A DNA stretch of 64,000 nucleotides from Bacteroidota bacterium (GCA_017857395.1 JAFMDF010000009.1:1-64000); one strand, 5' to 3'. Counted from the stretch's first letter, positions 1 through 8,582 are shown. Notes: generated by a model from the letters alone, not told the origin. Translations and numbers: made by a program.

Positions 1-1073
1 TTTTTCTTGTAAAAAGTTGGGGAACTTTTTAGCCTCGTTTGCACAGCCTATGCTAGGGTCATGGTGATATTCAATAAAATTATCTTTTTCTGGCTGATAT
101 TTATACAATCCACCTTTCGTTTTATCTGGAACCCAAGAAAAGCCCATTCCTGCCCATAGCATATCTTGTTGGTCAACATATAAACCTCTAAAAACATTTG
201 AGGAATAAAAATCAATGTAAGTAGGGTTCGCCAAATAGGTTTTGAATTCCTTTGATTCGGGATTAAACCGAATCAAGCCATTATGCGACCCTAACCAAAT
301 ATGTTCTCGATAACGAAGGATGGTATTGATACCAATATCATCTTTCATATAACGCTAGGTTCGCCCAAAATTAGTTAATAAAATAAAATATTATCAAAAT
401 AATATTTTGATTTATGTTTAAAATGCAGAATTTTATTTATTTTAAATAAACTCTTTTCAGGTTATTATTTTAGGGTTAAAAATAATATTTTAATTATATT
501 TATTTAATAAAAATAAATACGAACAAAATACTGTTTTAAAGATAAAAATACTTTTAATACAGAATATTATTTCGTGTAATTTATGTATTAATCAAAAATT
601 TGAGCGAACCTAGCGATATAATAGCGTTGAAAAAGATTGGTTTTTGGGTCAAATCTAGTAAATCCAAGACCAAAAGCCCCTATCCATAAAGTATTATCTG
701 TATCCACGAAAATACATTCCACATAACTGCTAATCAACGAATTGCTATCTAAAGGGTTGTGCAAATATCTATGGTACGCTCGACCATCATATTTTACCAA
801 ACCATTTTGTGTTCCAAACCATAAAATACCTGTAGAATCTTGTGCAATACATTGGAGCGTGTTTTCTAGTTTTCCGCCTGGCAATTGAAAAGCTTCGAAT
901 TGATAATTTTCTTTGGAAAAAGTTGGAGGAGGTTGATATTGGGCAATAAGCGGAATGCTTAGAAAATTAAGATAGGCAAATAAAATAAGTATAAGATAGA
1001 ATAAAATTCGTCTATTGTTTGTTTTGCGTGTATTTACTAAAGGTTTACTTTTTTTTAGGATACCAATACCGAT
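1..1073 (-). pseudogene. Beta-propeller sensor-type protein, interrupted by a MITE-like element (partial)
   Basis: The minus strand encodes the N-terminal part of a two-component-regulator-type beta-propeller. An exported leader (RRILFYLILILFAYLNFLS) precedes blades with typical text such as ILWFGTQNGLVKYDG, LWIGAFGLGFTRFDP and IWLGSHNGLIRF. The frame is cut at 615/353 by a 263-bp element. Removing the element and one 6-bp duplication rejoins FQRYY directly to MKDDIGINTI in frame, so the break looks recent. The gene continues past the left edge, so any kinase or DNA-binding part cannot be seen. No ATG, GTG or TTG lies between the leader and the upstream stop at 1074-1076; the first in-frame TTG (884) would delete the leader. 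The start is therefore lost or non-standard. Family assignment is from blade motifs. Confidence 0.8.
353..615. mobile_element. 263-bp MITE-like non-autonomous element
   Basis: The ends are perfect 12-bp inverted repeats, CGCTAGGTTCGC at 353-364 and GCGAACCTAGCG at 604-615, with weaker similarity for about 20 bp further in. ATATAA is present on both sides (347-352 and 616-621), as expected for a 6-bp target-site duplication. The interior is very AT-rich, has no credible gene, and contains a dyad around 387-410. Size, ends and duplication fit a miniature inverted-repeat element mobilised in trans. The parent transposase is not in this window. Confidence 0.85.
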
Positions 1074-1143
1074 TTATGTTGATCAAGTGGGTTATAAATG
1101 GCAAGGTAGCAATTAAATCGTTACTACTTTTACCTAAGTAGTA

Positions 1144-2415
1144 TTATTTAACAAATTCAATGTTTTTAATTTTAATAGCTTGTGGAGTGCCTTGAAAAAC
1201 AAAGGAAGGAACGACAAATAATCTTTTTAAATCGGCTGTTTCAAAGGCGGTTAAAGGAATGGTATAAGTGGCCCATTCATTGGTTAAATTCAATAAAACT
1301 TTGGATTCACTTCCGTCATCTGGGTCGGTATCGTCTTTGAGTGCAATATATACGGACGCTCCTCCATTTTTTCCTTTTAGTTCTACAGTGAGCGATTGAT
1401 AGACCGAATAATCCTTGGTTTTTCGTTGCTGATAAGTACCGTCTCCAATATAAAAATAATAGGCGCCCCAAGCTATTTCGGGAAAATCAATGACTATTTC
1501 ATTTAACTCAAAATTCCCCCAGTCAACTGAGCCATCGGCTGCCGCAATTCCCTGTTTAAAACCTTCCCCTGGTGCCCCATTAATTAAGATTCTTGGATAG
1601 CCAATATTGCCATTTACATCAAATACGTTTTTTAGATTTTGAGTCGCCATTTCATCATATTCCATCCTTTTGTCTTCAATCATTCGAACAATTTCTTTGC
1701 CTATTAGGAGCAGATTTTCATATCGCCATATTAAAGTGGAAGGTTTGTCAAAAATTCTATTAATGGAGGAGTGGGTGTATATTTCTTTAAAATATGGTTG
1801 GAGGAATTCGAAGGTTAAGCCATCGCCGCCCACAAATTCTGGATTGAAAAAGTAATAGAATTTATTAAAGTCCGTCGTATAAAAGTCTTCAGAGGCATTT
1901 TGTAAGTTCTCATTATAATGCTTTTCCATGAGCCTTATTTCCTCCACAATGCTATAGTATTGAAATAATAAAACTTCGATGTCTTTTCCTTGCAGCTTAC
2001 TCAGGTAGCCTGAATTTTTTAGAGACTCGAATCCACTTAAATTAGCATTCAGGTAATTATTTTCCAGTATGGCATTAAAGGATTGGGAGGTAAAAATAAT
2101 ATCTGACTGGTTATAGGTTTCCTGTTTCAATCGAAGGTTAAATCGCACATAATCAATGGCTGGCAATAAGCCTATTCTTTTGGTATTAATGAATTCGGCG
2201 TTGGAGAGGTCGCTTTTAATATTTATTAATATGCTCTTTAAATAAGCCCCAATAGTGGATTGGTCTTGTTTGTTTTGATTCCAATTATTGACTTGGAGGG
2301 CTAATAAAATACCAAAGGTGACTAATAAGATTTCCCCAATCGCATACAGAAAATAGCTTTTCATATTTCCTAAAGAAAGGGAGGAGCGTCTTAATTTTTT
2401 AAATTTACTTAGCAT
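1144..2415 (-). CDS. DUF6090-type membrane protein with C-terminal carbohydrate-binding-like domain
   Basis: About 423 aa starting at the ATG giving MLSKFKKLRR; the longer ORF begins at a TTG. The N-terminus has the DUF6090 signature, a short basic segment and then one membrane helix (YAIGEILLVTFGILLALQVNNW), followed by a mostly helical region to about residue 270. The last 130 or so residues (SVDWGNFELNEIVIDFPEIA through KIKNIEFVK) look like a beta-sandwich of the galactose-binding/CBM type. DUF6090 proteins normally lack such a tail, so this is probably a fusion with the tail on the periplasmic side. Function is unknown. It stands alone behind the interrupted propeller gene. Confidence 0.7.
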   Translation of the reverse strand: MLSKFKKLRRSSLSLGNMKSYFLYAIGEILLVTFGILLALQVNNWNQNKQDQSTIGAYLKSILINIKSDLSNAEFINTKRIGLLPAIDYVRFNLRLKQETYNQSDIIFTSQSFNAILENNYLNANLSGFESLKNSGYLSKLQGKDIEVLLFQYYSIVEEIRLMEKHYNENLQNASEDFYTTDFNKFYYFFNPEFVGGDGLTFEFLQPYFKEIYTHSSINRIFDKPSTLIWRYENLLLIGKEIVRMIEDKRMEYDEMATQNLKNVFDVNGNIGYPRILINGAPGEGFKQGIAAADGSVDWGNFELNEIVIDFPEIAWGAYYFYIGDGTYQQRKTKDYSVYQSLTVELKGKNGGASVYIALKDDTDPDDGSESKVLLNLTNEWATYTIPLTAFETADLKRLFVVPSFVFQGTPQAIKIKNIEFVK

Positions 2416-2804
2416 TGATTTTTTTACTGACTCAAAATTCAAATTCGATTGGGGAACTTAAGTGCGTAGGAAAAAATATCGCCACAAATTAATTTCAAAC
2501 TACTTCTTAAAACTCCAAGGTATTAAAAATTAGGGAAAAACTAATTTAAAAGCCATTATTTTATTAAGTAAAATTTAATCCTTCATCCGCCTTTTCGGCG
2601 CCTCATCTCTAACTTTTACCGTTTCAGCGCTACTACCCTATTGCTCCAAAATAATCATTGGCTTACTTATGTTTTTCTAGTGTATTTTCAAACACATAAA
2701 TCAAATATTATTAACAAACCTCTACCTTTTTATTTCTTAACCAAGAACACTTATCACTCCCAAAAATAGGAGGTGGGTGATTCCTTTTAAAATTATTTTT
2801 AAAC
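2416..2804. other. Intergenic region between divergent genes
   Basis: About 390 bp without a credible ORF, separating the minus-strand DUF6090 gene from the plus-strand PepSY-like lipoprotein. It should hold both promoters, but no clear TTG/TAnnTTTG pair was found. An aggaggtg string at about 2769 lies too far upstream (about 30 bp) to serve as the ribosome site of the gene at 2805. Confidence 0.5.
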
Positions 2805-3551
2805 ATGAAAAAGTATTTGTTAATGATGTCTTTTGCGATGATTGCCAGTTTATTTTTATTCACGTCCTGCAAAAAAGAAGATATGGACGACGATGAGTAT
2901 GAAGATGTAATGGCCGCTGATACGATGATGGCAGTCGCTTTAGGATTTAGAAGCAGCGATACTTTAGTTACCGATTATCCACTTTTGATTGATGGCTATT
3001 TAGCAGCGAATTACCCCGACACCGAGTTATTAGGCGTCACCTCAGATGGTGCAGCATATGAAGCTGAATTGGCTGGTGGGATTACCCTCTTTTTTGACTT
3101 AACGGGCAATTTTTTGATGGAAGAATTACCAGAAATGGAGGAAGCAGATACCGATTCTATTATTACGGAATGGCCTGCTGCCATTGATGATTATATTGCT
3201 TTGAATTACCCAAGTGATACCATTGAAGAAGTAGACTTTGAAGATGGGGCTTACGAAATAGCATTGCTAAGCGGCATTGAACTTATTTTTGATATGGATG
3301 GCTATTTCTTAGAAGTAGAATTAGATAACAACGATGAAGAATTAACAGAATGGCCCGCAGCAATTGACGTATACCTTGCCTTGAATTACCCCGATGCACA
3401 AATAGCAGCAATTGAACTAGACGAGGGCGAATATGAAGTGGAATTAGATACTGGCGAGGAACTGCTCTTTGATATAGACGGCAATTTTCTAGAAGCCGAG
3501 TTGGAAGCAATAGATATACCTGTCGATACTACTGGAACGAATGGAAACTAA
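2805..3551 (+). CDS. Acidic lipoprotein with three PepSY-like repeats
   Basis: 248 aa. A lipoprotein signal peptide ends at the lipobox LFTSC (Cys about 22), so the protein is probably lipid-anchored in the envelope. The mature part holds three repeats of about 60-65 residues built on the pattern P..I..Y...NYPD..I..V..D...YE.EL..GI.L.FD..G.FLE.E, close to the putative-beta-lactamase-inhibitor-like PepSY (DUF2874) module. Repeats two and three share TEWPAAID. The protein is very rich in Asp and Glu and ends in a short TTGTNGN tail. The family's role is not settled; cation or protease binding is only a guess. It is monocistronic. Confidence 0.75.
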   Translation: MKKYLLMMSFAMIASLFLFTSCKKEDMDDDEYEDVMAADTMMAVALGFRSSDTLVTDYPLLIDGYLAANYPDTELLGVTSDGAAYEAELAGGITLFFDLTGNFLMEELPEMEEADTDSIITEWPAAIDDYIALNYPSDTIEEVDFEDGAYEIALLSGIELIFDMDGYFLEVELDNNDEELTEWPAAIDVYLALNYPDAQIAAIELDEGEYEVELDTGEELLFDIDGNFLEAELEAIDIPVDTTGTNGN

Positions 3552-3989
3552 AAACTTAGGAGTATTAACAAATTGGATAGATTAGAACTGGAGCGGTGGC
3601 TGGAATGAATTTGTTTCAGCTACCTTTCTTTTTGGAAACGGCAGGGCAAGAAGGCAGATGGGCTGAAAGGCGAAAAGGTCGGTTAAAAGAATAATGGGTG
3701 ATTTAATCTGGAAAATTTGATTAGTTTAGCATTTAATAGATAGCCCAGTAAAAAATTGATAATCATACGTTGGTAGAAAATAGACGGGTAGAGGCCTAAG
3801 GTTGCAGGTATCGGGTGTCAGATTAGACGCAAACACCCGATTTTCAAATAATTACAACTGGTTTATAATCAACTATTTACAACGTTAGGCAGATACCCAA
3901 AATAGACCAACGGATAATAAAAGTTAATTTTCGTACATCATAAACAATATAACCATATAGCAATTTAACCATTAAACCGTATCTATGAT
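3552..3989. other. Intergenic region with the left copy of an inverted-repeat pair
   Basis: 438 bp without a gene between the PepSY-like lipoprotein and the histidine kinase. The main feature is the repeat at 3792-3880, annotated separately. The rest is unstructured AT-rich sequence that should include the kinase promoter. Confidence 0.5.
3792..3880 (+). repeat. Intergenic repeat, left copy (inverted partner at 5193-5274)
   Basis: About 85 bp that reappear in reverse complement at 5193-5274, at roughly 80% identity by eye. Shared blocks include CAAATAATTACAACT and GATTAGAC. Each copy can fold locally; here ATCGGGTGT can pair with ACACCCGAT. The pair brackets the histidine kinase gene. Confidence 0.75.
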
Positions 3990-5012
3990 ATGAAACTGAC
4001 AAAAAATACATTAATCTTATTGACCTTATTTACTTTTTTGATTGCCTTCCTGATGGGTTTAGAGGAATTTTTTGAAGGCGAATTAAGCGGCGAAGGCGTC
4101 GTAGAAGAGGTCATCGTTTATTTGCTCATATTATCTGTTTTGGTGTTTACAGTAGTTGCTCCCATGTTTCGCCTGGTGAAGAAATTTAATCAGACTTTGC
4201 CTTGGGAGCAATTCTTTTTTAAACGCTTATTGTATAAATTTGGAATAGTCGTCAGTTTAAGTGGGGTTTTGGGTTTCATTTTTGGGAACTTTATCCATCA
4301 TTTTATAGAGCATGATTTATCGTCTTTATCAGTATTGACTAGAACTTTTTTATTCCTAGTAATTATTACCTCGCTTATTCTGGGTATTATTGAAGTTTTA
4401 CAAATTTCAGAAGATAGAGACCGTTTAAAATTGCTAAGCGAAAAACTGGAAAAAGAGCAGATAATCACCTTCTATAATGCGCTAAAAAATCAGGTTAACC
4501 CTCATTTCCTTTATAATAATTTGAGTGTGTTATCTTCTTTAATATATTATGATACTGCTAAGGCTGAAACCTTTATCCAAGCGTTTTCGGATAGTTATCG
4601 ATATGTGTTAGAACTCAACCAGGAAGCAGTCGTGTCTGTCCAAAAAGAACTGGATTTCCTGCATTCCTGGTTGTATTTACAGCAAATTCGGTTTTCTGAA
4701 AATCTAACCATTGAATTAAAAGTCCCTCCCGATATACTACAAAAAACAATTCCACCTTTAGCCTTACAAATTATTTTTGAAAATGCGATAAAACATAATA
4801 TCATATCGAAGAAACAACCTTTACATATTGAATTAAAAACAGTCGGCAATTATTTAGCAGTTAGCAATACGTTTCAACCCAGAAAAGAAAAAATGCCTTC
4901 TACTGGTATTGGTTTACAAAATTTGAAGGATAGATATCAGCTATTGTCTGAATTGATGCCTTCTTTTGGGGTGGAAGGGGATTTATATTTGGCAAAAATT
5001 CCTGTGATTTAA
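3990..5012 (+). CDS. LytS/YehU-type sensor histidine kinase
   Basis: 340 aa. Four membrane helices occupy about residues 7-28, 38-60, 82-105 and 117-140, with no large sensor loop. A short coiled linker leads to the His_kinase (PF06580) core with the phospho-acceptor motif NQVNPHFLYNNL (His about 172), an N box ENAIKHN near 268 and a G box TGIGLQNLKDRY near 308. Such kinases usually signal to a LytTR-type response regulator, commonly encoded next door; none is adjacent, so the partner must be elsewhere. What it senses cannot be told from sequence. The gene is isolated between a pair of inverted repeats. Confidence 0.88.
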   Translation: MKLTKNTLILLTLFTFLIAFLMGLEEFFEGELSGEGVVEEVIVYLLILSVLVFTVVAPMFRLVKKFNQTLPWEQFFFKRLLYKFGIVVSLSGVLGFIFGNFIHHFIEHDLSSLSVLTRTFLFLVIITSLILGIIEVLQISEDRDRLKLLSEKLEKEQIITFYNALKNQVNPHFLYNNLSVLSSLIYYDTAKAETFIQAFSDSYRYVLELNQEAVVSVQKELDFLHSWLYLQQIRFSENLTIELKVPPDILQKTIPPLALQIIFENAIKHNIISKKQPLHIELKTVGNYLAVSNTFQPRKEKMPSTGIGLQNLKDRYQLLSELMPSFGVEGDLYLAKIPVI

Positions 5013-5036
5013 TTAGATAACTGGCTATCGATAAAT

Positions 5037-5184
5037 TGTAAGTTTTCAATGCTGGTCAGGAGACCAGCGGATAGTCGTGTCTAGTCTGGAGACTCGACAC
5101 ATCGAGCTCCGATATTCCTAGTCTCCAGACTTGGAATCAATATCTCGTTGTCTCCTGACGACGCTCGTTTTGAGAACTTACGAT
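5037..5184. repeat. 148-bp nested palindrome (long imperfect stem-loop)
   Basis: Three nested arm pairs are visible: GTAAGTTTTCAA with TTGAGAACTTAC (outer), GTCAGGAGAC (5055) with GTCTCCTGAC (5150), and AGTCTGGAGACT (5083) with AGTCTCCAGACT (5120). It lies 25 bp after the kinase stop and could act as a terminator, but the length and GC content exceed those of an ordinary terminator. Half of it recurs at 21384-21437, so it is a dispersed repeat family. Confidence 0.85.
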
Positions 5185-5192
5185 AAATTACC

Positions 5193-5274
5193 GTAAATAA
5201 TTGATTATAAGTTAGTTGTAATTATTTGATAATCGAGTATTTGTGTCTAATCCAACACCTGCCACCTTAAGCCT
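5193..5274 (-). repeat. Intergenic repeat, right copy (inverted partner at 3792-3880)
   Basis: Reverse-complement counterpart of the repeat at 3792-3880. Its own AAATAATT...AATTATTT arms can form a short hairpin. It lies between the nested palindrome and the 3' end of the DUF3078-like gene. Confidence 0.75.
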
Positions 5275-5307
5275 ATAATTAGATAACTTAAGCTGGTAAC
5301 AAAGCCT

Positions 5308-6165
5308 TTAAAAATAAATACCAATTAGCAGTTCATTTCGCCATTGCGGTTTTATATATTCTTTAGGTGTATAAACTAAATCCGTATTTATCATAAATTT
5401 AAAATATTTAGACAAATGAAAAGTCAATTGATTTCGAGTATTCGTCGATAAACTGTGGTTGACATAATCGAAAAACAAAGCACTTCTAATTTGCCAAGAA
5501 CACAAGTCGGAGATTTCTTTATCTATATCTAATTCAAGGTTAAGCCCTAAGTCAAATTTAAGTTTTTTGCCGATGGAAAGTCCATATAAATAAATATCCG
5601 AGCCATCATCGATTATCAACTCGTTTTGTGCTCTTAAATAGGTCATTCTCGTACTCAGCATACTGAAATGCAGGGCAAATTCTTCATTGGGTGTTAAGCT
5701 TATGGCACCACCTAAAGTCCAAAAAGCAGGAGTCAAAAAAGAGGATTTTAAAGTCCTTTCTACTTCTTGAAGCGTATCTCCTAGGGCATAATTGGGTAAA
5801 AATTGACTTTCTATATTGGATGTTATGGTAAAGGCTGCTTTCTCCGCAAAGGATAAAGAAAACTTATTATCCAAATAAAATTTATCTGCGTATTTGAAAA
5901 TCGCTTTTCCTTGAAATCGCTGAAAGCCTAATTCTGCAAACAATTCATGCGCACCCTTGAATAAATGTTTTCCATGTTCTAAATTAACTTGGTAATTACC
6001 AATCATCGAAACACTTCCATTATTCTCTCCTTGCCAGTTATTATAATCAAAAAGGCTGAAAGCTAAGAATCCTTGGTGACTGACAGAAAATTGTTGGTCG
6101 GTGGTTTGTGCCGATGTTTTTAAAGAAAATAGGACGAATATGGATAGGATAATTATATTTTTCAT
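5308..6165 (-). CDS. DUF3078-like outer-membrane beta-barrel protein
   Basis: 285 aa with a clear signal peptide (MKNIIILSIFVLFSLKTSAQ). The mature chain is alternating-pattern beta strands rich in aromatic residues and ends in a strand finishing IGIYF, typical of outer-membrane barrels. The opening FSVSHQGFLAFSLFDYNNWQG resembles the DUF3078 group. It is probably the last gene of a minus-strand unit, 46 bp behind the HTTM gene. The barrel's cargo or role is unknown. Fold assignment is moderate; the exact family is less sure. Confidence 0.6.
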   Translation of the reverse strand: MKNIIILSIFVLFSLKTSAQTTDQQFSVSHQGFLAFSLFDYNNWQGENNGSVSMIGNYQVNLEHGKHLFKGAHELFAELGFQRFQGKAIFKYADKFYLDNKFSLSFAEKAAFTITSNIESQFLPNYALGDTLQEVERTLKSSFLTPAFWTLGGAISLTPNEEFALHFSMLSTRMTYLRAQNELIIDDGSDIYLYGLSIGKKLKFDLGLNLELDIDKEISDLCSWQIRSALFFDYVNHSLSTNTRNQLTFHLSKYFKFMINTDLVYTPKEYIKPQWRNELLIGIYF

Positions 6166-6211
6166 GGTTGATTCATTATTTGTTGATTAAATATTGGTTG
6201 ATTACTTTCGA

Positions 6212-7168
6212 TTATGCTGCCATCTGTTTTTTATAGTAAAAATTACTGCTCAATTCTGAAAAAAAACAACTCCATTTTTCAAAATATTCCGAACCAAAAG
6301 CAGTAATATTCATAATAATCATAATCGTAGCAAACTGATAAAGTCCCATAAACAACCCAATACCTATATGCATACCGATAATACCGAATAACCAAATAGC
6401 TCTTGTTTTTCGATAAAAAATAAAGAAAGGATAACCTACTTCAAAAAGTAATACCGTCCACCCCATTACCATTAAAACCATTGGATAATTGGCTAACCAG
6501 GACATATCAAATTGATAAAAATCAGGAAGCATCATAGCTCTCCATATACCTTCTCCGTTCCACCAATGTACGCCAATCATTTTACTAGTACCACCGAAAA
6601 AATAAATGAGACATAAATGAAATTGGAGTAATCGGATAGGAAAAATGGTATTTAATTTAGCGTTTAGTTGCTTCTTTTTCAATAAATTATCAAGTGAAAA
6701 ATGATTACCGACAGGCATGAGCATACAATAAAATAAACAGCTAGTCGTCACATAATCTGCGCCATACATAAAGATGTCTCCAGAGCCAAAAAATAGTAAA
6801 TGAATGAACCAAGCTAAAATACTAAAGCATCGAGTTTTAAAACCAATGGCCATTAAACCTAAGACCAAAATATAGGCATAGAATAAACCAAATACTGTTG
6901 TTACTTCTGAGATGCCAATTAATATCAATTGATCACTTAACCAATGGATTCTAGGCATATAATCTTCTAATAAGACCTCCAAAATCTCTCTTCGCACAAA
7001 CCCCTGTTCGCCAAATAGATTTAATAAGTCTGGATAAAGGGAACCGATTTGGAAGATACAAAAGATAGCTACTGCTATTCGAAAAAAGGCTAATATTTTA
7101 TTGGAAACAGGCATAAAAAAGAAGTTGTCCAATAAGGTGAAATATTTTGTTAGGCTTGAATTAGTCAT
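6212..7168 (-). CDS. HTTM domain integral membrane protein
   Basis: 318 aa with about six to eight membrane helices. The start FFRIAVAIFCIFQIGSLYPDL, the ..WLS pattern and the internal HWWNGEGIW segment match the HTTM (horizontally transferred transmembrane) family, related to the membrane part of vitamin K-dependent gamma-carboxylase. Bacterial HTTM proteins have no agreed substrate. It sits between a small exported protein (7300-7869) and a beta-barrel gene on the same strand, which suggests one envelope unit. The length is usual for single-domain HTTM proteins. Confidence 0.82.
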   Translation of the reverse strand: MTNSSLTKYFTLLDNFFFMPVSNKILAFFRIAVAIFCIFQIGSLYPDLLNLFGEQGFVRREILEVLLEDYMPRIHWLSDQLILIGISEVTTVFGLFYAYILVLGLMAIGFKTRCFSILAWFIHLLFFGSGDIFMYGADYVTTSCLFYCMLMPVGNHFSLDNLLKKKQLNAKLNTIFPIRLLQFHLCLIYFFGGTSKMIGVHWWNGEGIWRAMMLPDFYQFDMSWLANYPMVLMVMGWTVLLFEVGYPFFIFYRKTRAIWLFGIIGMHIGIGLFMGLYQFATIMIIMNITAFGSEYFEKWSCFFSELSSNFYYKKQMAA

Positions 7169-7218
7169 GGTTATTTTTTTTAGAAGTATGGAGTAATTTC
7201 AAGGTATTAAATAGATGG

Positions 7219-7285
7219 TTAAGATGGTTTGATTGTTAAATTGTTATTTGTCAATGCCTTTACGAAAACAATCAAACCATCTTAA
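7219..7285. repeat. 19-bp perfect inverted repeat between HTTM and its upstream gene
   Basis: TTAAGATGGTTTGATTGTT at 7219-7237 is matched exactly by its complement at 7267-7285, with a 29-bp loop. It fills most of the 131-bp gap inside an otherwise co-directional unit and could be a transcript processing or attenuation hairpin. Confidence 0.8.
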
Positions 7286-7299
7286 CAATCAAACAATTT

Positions 7300-7869
7300 T
7301 CACTCTCTATTCAATTCAAATTCATAGCGTTCTGTTTCTGTAAAAGGAAGAGGGACTGCACGATCATATTTTGCTATAGCTGGCAGGGTGTTCGCGCCTA
7401 CGACTACTGAAATTTGATTATAATCAGGATTGTATTCAAGCATGCGGATAGCCCAAGAAAAGGCTAATAATTCTCGTATTTCTTTGAGTGATTTAAATAA
7501 ACTAGTATTCACCGTAAATCGAAGTCGACCTGCTTTAGTATGTAATATGGGTGCCTGTGTCAAAGTATTATTGTAGGAGTCGGATAATTCAAAAACCACT
7601 TTTGATGGGGTTGGTACATTGGGAGAAAAAAAACAATAGCCCGTATTAATCCCAGCAAAATGGGTGTAAATTTTGGTCATTAAAGCTTTCGGATTATTGG
7701 GTAAATAACCCTTTGTATTTATTATCATTTTTTGACCTACCAAAGAAAATTGTTGGATGGTTTCTTCATCCTGTCCCAATCCCTTAATTTCTGAAAGATT
7801 GGCAATGATAATTAAAACACAATGACTGAATAAAAAAGCTAAGCAAATTATTTTTTTGAAGATAGTCAT
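7300..7869 (-). CDS. Small exported/membrane-anchored protein upstream of HTTM
   Basis: 189 aa. A single N-terminal hydrophobic stretch (IICLAFLFSHCVLIIIA) serves as signal or anchor; the remaining 165 or so residues are soluble and mixed alpha/beta. I do not recognise the family. It contains YTHFAGINTGYCFFSPNVP and an NPDYNQISVVVG segment, and no Cys pair or metal motif stands out. Position directly upstream of the HTTM gene on the same strand suggests it is an accessory or partner, which is inference only. Confidence 0.65.
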   Translation of the reverse strand: MTIFKKIICLAFLFSHCVLIIIANLSEIKGLGQDEETIQQFSLVGQKMIINTKGYLPNNPKALMTKIYTHFAGINTGYCFFSPNVPTPSKVVFELSDSYNNTLTQAPILHTKAGRLRFTVNTSLFKSLKEIRELLAFSWAIRMLEYNPDYNQISVVVGANTLPAIAKYDRAVPLPFTETERYEFELNRE

Positions 7870-7929
7870 ATTCTTAATTTTTATTAGTGGAGCAATGCAA
7901 TTTAACTTTGGGTGTTTTCTTAAAAAGAA

Positions 7930-7970
7930 GGGTACTATTCCTCCACTAAATGGAGCGGGAAATAGTACCC
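7930..7970. terminator. Strong hairpin, probable terminator
   Basis: GGGTACTATT at 7930 pairs with AATAGTACCC at 7961, and an inner CTCCA/TGGAG pair extends the stem around loop CTAAA. It lies about 160 bp downstream of the 8133-8582 gene and 60 bp upstream of the next minus-strand gene. There is no clear U-tract, so a leader structure is also possible. Confidence 0.55.
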
Positions 7971-8132
7971 TATGTTCTGGGATGTAAAATTAAAATCGGT
8001 TTTTGGTGATGGTAATTTCATCAAATGTTAAAACCTGTCTCGCCCCTTTAGAATGTCTAGTGCTTGTAGCAATTAAATTGATTTTTAAATACTTCGCCCT
8101 ACTGCCTATTGCAAACTGCCACTTAATGGCTA

Positions 8133-8582
8133 CTAATTTCTTTTAATTGCTCTAGAAGCTTTTACAGCGGAAACGCTAGTATTCGGTCGAACAGTGCTGC
8201 CTCTTTTTGTATACTTAAGCATAATGGCATCAATTTGTCCTTGCATTTTAGCGGTCATCTTAATGTCTCCACCAAAAGCCCACTTATCTTTATTTTTGAT
8301 TGCCCACCATTCTCGGTTTGCTTTTGAATTATTGAGTTTTGCACTTAAATACCGAACATTATTGGGAGAAATTTTACCATAACTATTGTTATCTCTGGCA
8401 ACTTGTTTGCCTATTTTTAATAAGGCACGTTCATCCGCTTTGGAAATTTTCACGCCTTTAGCGACATAAGCATTGCCTTTTTTAACAGCATAACCATTGG
8501 CGGGTATCCCGCTTCTTTGAGCAGATAAAGTTGTAATAGCGAATAAACTTAAAACGAATAAACTTACAATTAACTTTTTCAT
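8133..8582 (-). CDS. Small basic exported protein of unknown function
   Basis: 149 aa with a signal peptide (MKKLIVSLFVLSLFAITTLSAQ). The mature part is strongly basic and helical, with the segment ANREWWAIKNKDKWAF followed by a Lys/Arg-rich tail ending in RAIKRN. No domain is recognised. Its short length, signal peptide and good codon pattern support a real gene. It is monocistronic, followed by a hairpin at 7930-7970. The cationic surface might bind nucleic acid or polysaccharide, but nothing in the sequence proves this. Confidence 0.65.
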   Translation of the reverse strand: MKKLIVSLFVLSLFAITTLSAQRSGIPANGYAVKKGNAYVAKGVKISKADERALLKIGKQVARDNNSYGKISPNNVRYLSAKLNNSKANREWWAIKNKDKWAFGGDIKMTAKMQGQIDAIMLKYTKRGSTVRPNTSVSAVKASRAIKRN

